This document shows, in pieces, positions 15,415 through 17,765 of a stretch of DNA of 17,765 nucleotides. How positions within the stretch are numbered: the stretch's first letter is position 1; each line of letters opens with the position of its first letter. Source of the DNA: AP-15 sp036404275. Lineage in GTDB: Bacteria > Pseudomonadota > Alphaproteobacteria > ATCC43930 > CGMCC-115725. The stretch is from NCBI GenBank assembly GCA_036404275.1, contig DASXAM010000178.1:1-17765 (forward strand), given 5' to 3'. The position numbers were made by a program, and so were the translations under genes. The notes under the pieces were generated by a model. It did not search any database. It saw only the letters and a list, made by a program, of their open reading frames with translations, and had not been told where the DNA came from.

Positions 15415-15597
15415 CTACAAGAAATCTAGTATCTCGTAAAGGACGGCGGCGGCGACGGCCCACAAAAGCATGCTCCCCAACAGGATTACCATTAGGGAAA
15501 TGCGGACGCTTAGAGGACTCTGACACTTGTAAACATCTGTTCCACTATTTTCTAAGGGCGACAGGAAAGTCGGACGGTGTTGCCATATGATCGCCAT
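15415..15597 (-). CDS. possible tiny single-pass membrane protein
   Basis: The last ~26 codons encode a convincing membrane helix with an acidic end (MVILLGSMLLWAVAAAVLYE then ILDFL, stop at 15415). The likely coding part is only about 26-32 residues, starting at ATG 15492 or a little upstream; the N-terminal half of the longer frame (to 15597) is not protein-like. No clear Shine-Dalgarno is visible. Such micro-membrane proteins occur in Rhizobiales, but I cannot name a family. The remainder of 15320-15874 holds the tRNA-Thr promoter and nothing else I can identify. Confidence 0.3.
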   Translation of the reverse strand: MAIIWQHRPTFLSPLENSGTDVYKCQSPLSVRISLMVILLGSMLLWAVAAAVLYEILDFL

Positions 15598-15874
15598 TGC
15601 TCAGGGCTCCCCGCATAATTTCGCTTTAAGCGGGATGCCGCATCCGGTCGCGTCAATAATCCGTCCGCAGCGCGTCATTCGCTGAGGCTCCAGAATGACA
15701 TTTTTATGAACGTGATGCGTCCGCCGGGGACGTCTCGACGGTGGGGGTGCGATTTTTTCCTTATGCTGCTGGACCGCACCGGCTGGCTCGGCCGAGTGAA
15801 ATTAACGGGCCGGCCACTTCACTTACCGTTATGCTGACGCCGAAGATATCGCATCCTGCGCCACGGCCGCCCCG

Positions 15875-16285
15875 TTATTCCGGGTGTATGTAGCGGTCGA
15901 TCCGGCGGTAATGGAAATACCACCGGCCGGCGCGCTTGACCATCTCGTCGTCATAAGCGCCGCCCGAGCCGATTTTTGGCCCCTCGGGGCTGTTTTGCAC
16001 CGTCGTCCAGTTCGACCGTACCTTGGCTGTGTCGCCGTCGAGCGCAATCACCAAATTGGTGACGTGATGGATCGCGCGCGGCCGCGGCTCGGGCGAGCCG
16101 CTGCGCAGGCCGGCGGCGAATTCGGCGATGGCGGCACGACCCGTCGCCTTGCCGAACGCGGTGTGCCAGGTGCCGTCCTCGGTGAACAGCGCCGCCATCT
16201 CGGCAAACCGGCCGTCATCGAGGCAAAAGCAATATTCGGCCAGGACCTCGCGTATCGCGTCCTTTTCTTCGAGCACGCTTGCCAT
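15875..16285 (-). CDS. NTF2-like / SnoaL-family protein
   Basis: This 136-residue protein has the cone-shaped alpha+beta fold used by SnoaL-type cyclases, ring-hydroxylating dioxygenase beta subunits and related small-molecule enzymes. It starts with the usual helix (EEKDAIREVLAEYCFCLDDG), then RFAEMAALFTEDGTWHTAFG, GRAAIAEFAAGL, an HHVTNLVIALDGDTAKVRSN strand pair, and ends with WYFHYRRIDRYIHPE. ATG 16285 has GGAGGA at good spacing. It lies 65 bases downstream of the solute-binding-like gene on the same strand and is probably co-transcribed. The family is too broad to assign a reaction; a role in catabolism of an aromatic or cyclic compound is suggested only by the neighbouring VOC gene. Confidence 0.85.
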   Translation of the reverse strand: MASVLEEKDAIREVLAEYCFCLDDGRFAEMAALFTEDGTWHTAFGKATGRAAIAEFAAGLRSGSPEPRPRAIHHVTNLVIALDGDTAKVRSNWTTVQNSPEGPKIGSGGAYDDEMVKRAGRWYFHYRRIDRYIHPE

Positions 16286-16350
16286 CCTGTCTTCCTCCGG
16301 CAGGTTTTTGGTCGCCGCTCGCCCGCGATTGGTCAGTCCGGCAGGTCCGG

Positions 16351-17082
16351 TCAGCCCGGCGGCGCCACCGACAGGCGGCCGACGACCTGGTGGCGTTCGA
16401 TCAGGCGGGCGACAAGCCCCGATTTTTTCGCTTCCTCGACAAAATCGCGCAGAAAACCCGCACCCGCGCTATTGGTGCGCGCCGTGCCGACCGCCTGCTG
16501 CACCGCGGTGAACTGGCCGTCGAGGATACGGCTGCCGGGCCGCGCCCGCTGCAGCTCGATCAGCCCCGGCCGCAGCCCCGCATAGGCGTCGAGCTTTTCA
16601 CCATCAAACGCCTGGAGCGCCGCCTCGGCATTGTCGAACTGACGCAGCTCGCCCTTTTTGTAGTTGTTTTCGAGCCAAAGCCCGTAGGCGCTGCGTGCGG
16701 TGACCGCGACCCGCCGGCCCGGCTGGTCGACCTCGGCGATCGTCCTCAGCGCCGAGCCCGCCGGCACCAGATAGGTCGCTTCGATCTCGACATAGGCCGG
16801 GGTGAAGGCGATCTTCGCGGCGCGCTGCGGCTCGGCGCCGATCAGCCCGATGTCCCACACGCCGCTCCCGGCGGCATCGGCCAATTCGCCCGGCCGCGCG
16901 TAGGGCACATAGGCGACCGGCACGCCGAGCGCCCGCGCAATCTCGGCCGCCATGTCGGGGGCCACACCCTGGGGGTCGCCCGATGCGGTCTTGCCGGTAA
17001 CCAGAAGAAAATTCCCCATATTGATCGCGGCGCGCAGCACCCCCGTCGGGGCGAGCTCGGAGACGATTTGCTGTTGCGGCAT
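16351..17082 (-). CDS. Solute-binding-like protein (SBP family 3 fold) without signal peptide
   Basis: The 243-residue protein has the two-lobe periplasmic-binding fold of amino-acid-type solute-binding proteins. Landmarks are GVLRAAINMGN, GVAPDMAAEIARALGV, VWDIGLIGAEPQRAAKIAFT, YVEIEATYLVPAGS, VAVTARSAYGLWL and GLVARLIERH near the end. Unlike transporter-associated homologues, it starts almost directly at the first strand (MPQQQIVSELAPTGVLR) with no hydrophobic leader, so it is predicted to be cytoplasmic. The upstream sequence offers AGGA about ten bases before ATG 17082 and no frame encoding a leader. No ABC permease or ATPase gene is nearby. Possible roles are ligand sensing or sequestration; cyclohexadienyl-dehydratase-type enzymes share the fold. 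I recall close homologues in Bradyrhizobium-like genomes. Confidence 0.82.
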   Translation of the reverse strand: MPQQQIVSELAPTGVLRAAINMGNFLLVTGKTASGDPQGVAPDMAAEIARALGVPVAYVPYARPGELADAAGSGVWDIGLIGAEPQRAAKIAFTPAYVEIEATYLVPAGSALRTIAEVDQPGRRVAVTARSAYGLWLENNYKKGELRQFDNAEAALQAFDGEKLDAYAGLRPGLIELQRARPGSRILDGQFTAVQQAVGTARTNSAGAGFLRDFVEEAKKSGLVARLIERHQVVGRLSVAPPG

Positions 17083-17313
17083 CGGGCATGTCCTGGTCGA
17101 TGAAAGCCGGCCCGCAGCCTGAACGATCGGCGCCTGCGACGCACGCGAATTCCGCGCGGGGCAGTGGCGCTAGCCCTGATCGGCCGGATGGCGGCGCACG
17201 ATCGGCCGCACGGCGAACGGGATCACTAGTTCGCACTATCGGCCATCCGCGGCCGCATGGCGATGCGGGCGCGAGCGTGCAATAATCGAGCTGCGACGAG
17301 GAGGGAGCGAGCG

Positions 17314-17765
17314 ATGTCGGCGATTGCGGAGCGCTACAATGTCGGTGGGGTCATGCTGCCGCGGCCGTTCAAGGTTCGCCGGCTCGGTCATTTCGGCTTC
17401 AATGTCGAGAAATTGCCGGAGGGACGCGAATTCTACGGCGACCTCTTGGGCTTCACCGCCTCCGACACGCTCGATTTTTCGCGCATGCCGTGGTTTCCGA
17501 AGGACGCCGACCTCGGCGACCCGCGCGGCTATTTCATGCGCTACGGCACCGACCACCACGCCTTTGTGCTGTTCCCCAAGCGGGTCATGGACCACCGCGC
17601 CGACCGCAAATTCGCGCCCGAGGTCACGATCAACCAGATCACCTGGCAATGCGGCAGCCTGCGCGAGATTGTCGAGGCCCACGATTATTTCGCGCGCCAC
17701 CAGATCCGGATCCAGCGCGTCGGCCGCGACATGCCGGGCAGCAACTGGCACGTCTATGTCTACGA
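17314..17765 (+). CDS. VOC-superfamily (extradiol dioxygenase-like) protein, 5' part
   Basis: The first 150 codons of a gene that continues beyond the window. ATG 17314 follows GAGGAGGGA at good spacing. The product begins MSAIAERYNVGGVMLPRPFK and then shows a beta-alpha-beta VOC module: VRRLGHFGFNVEKLPEGREF, YGDLLGFTASDTLDF, YGTDHHAFVLFPK. A second module ends at NWHVYVYD. His in RLGHFGF and DHHAF are candidate metal ligands as in catechol 2,3-dioxygenase relatives. The third ligand (a Glu near the end) is outside the window. The gene is divergent from the solute-binding-like/NTF2-like pair with a 231-base gap, and together they suggest a small-molecule degradation locus. The substrate is unknown. 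Confidence 0.85.
   Translation, partial: MSAIAERYNVGGVMLPRPFKVRRLGHFGFNVEKLPEGREFYGDLLGFTASDTLDFSRMPWFPKDADLGDPRGYFMRYGTDHHAFVLFPKRVMDHRADRKFAPEVTINQITWQCGSLREIVEAHDYFARHQIRIQRVGRDMPGSNWHVYVY

Noticed and set aside
15125..15526. Short open frames on both strands across tRNA-Thr (RDSNPRPSVYKT and similar)
   Set aside because: They are read-throughs of the tRNA gene itself.

Overview
The window is GC-rich chromosomal DNA that most resembles an alphaproteobacterium of the Rhodospirillales/Rhizobiales kind. The evidence is high third-position GC, a divergent secA / parvulin-argJ arrangement, a short ParE of the alphaproteobacterial type, and several small proteins that I remember as common in Bradyrhizobium-like and Rhodospirillales genomes. 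No species can be named from the sequence alone.

Layout. 1-76 is a tRNA-Lys(CTT) on the minus strand with its own promoter. 144-2882 is secA (minus), with a near-consensus promoter at 2940-2968. Divergent from it are a periplasmic parvulin-type peptidyl-prolyl isomerase and argJ (3069-5212, plus). Convergent with argJ is parE (5288-7279, minus), whose promoter geometry predicts a leaderless mRNA. A small DUF6961-like gene and msrB follow on the plus strand (7418-8196). Then come a gene-free stretch, an SDR protein lacking most of the canonical catalytic residues (8622-9371, minus), an exported metallo-beta-lactamase-fold hydrolase (9500-10321, minus) and a membrane-anchored M23 endopeptidase with a coiled coil (10880-12163, plus).

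12211-15319 is the accessory part. It is bracketed by a 49-nt 3'-terminal tRNA-Thr fragment on the left and an intact tRNA-Thr(TGT) on the right, in the same orientation. This is the footprint expected of an element that inserted into the tRNA 3' end. Inside are an ORF cut at the tRNA remnant with a terminator, two decayed small minus-strand genes, two similar G/C-rich hairpins, an intact 99-aa hypothetical gene, a PEP-CTERM-like surface protein gene and an SRAP/YedK-family gene with a probable frameshift at its end. No integrase is visible, so if this is an island it is degenerate or non-autonomous.

The right end (15320-17765) holds a possible tiny membrane protein, then a minus-strand pair (solute-binding-like protein without signal peptide, then an NTF2/SnoaL-like protein), and divergently a VOC/extradiol-dioxygenase-like gene that runs off the window. 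These three look like a small-molecule catabolism neighbourhood.

Functionally the left two thirds is housekeeping: protein export and periplasmic folding (secA, PPIase), arginine synthesis (argJ), chromosome decatenation (parE), methionine-sulfoxide repair (msrB) and wall remodelling (M23). No CRISPR array, complete transposon, phage module or clearly new multi-gene system was seen. The most unusual items are the tRNA-Thr-bracketed segment, the SDR without its catalytic tyrosine, and the predicted leaderless parE.
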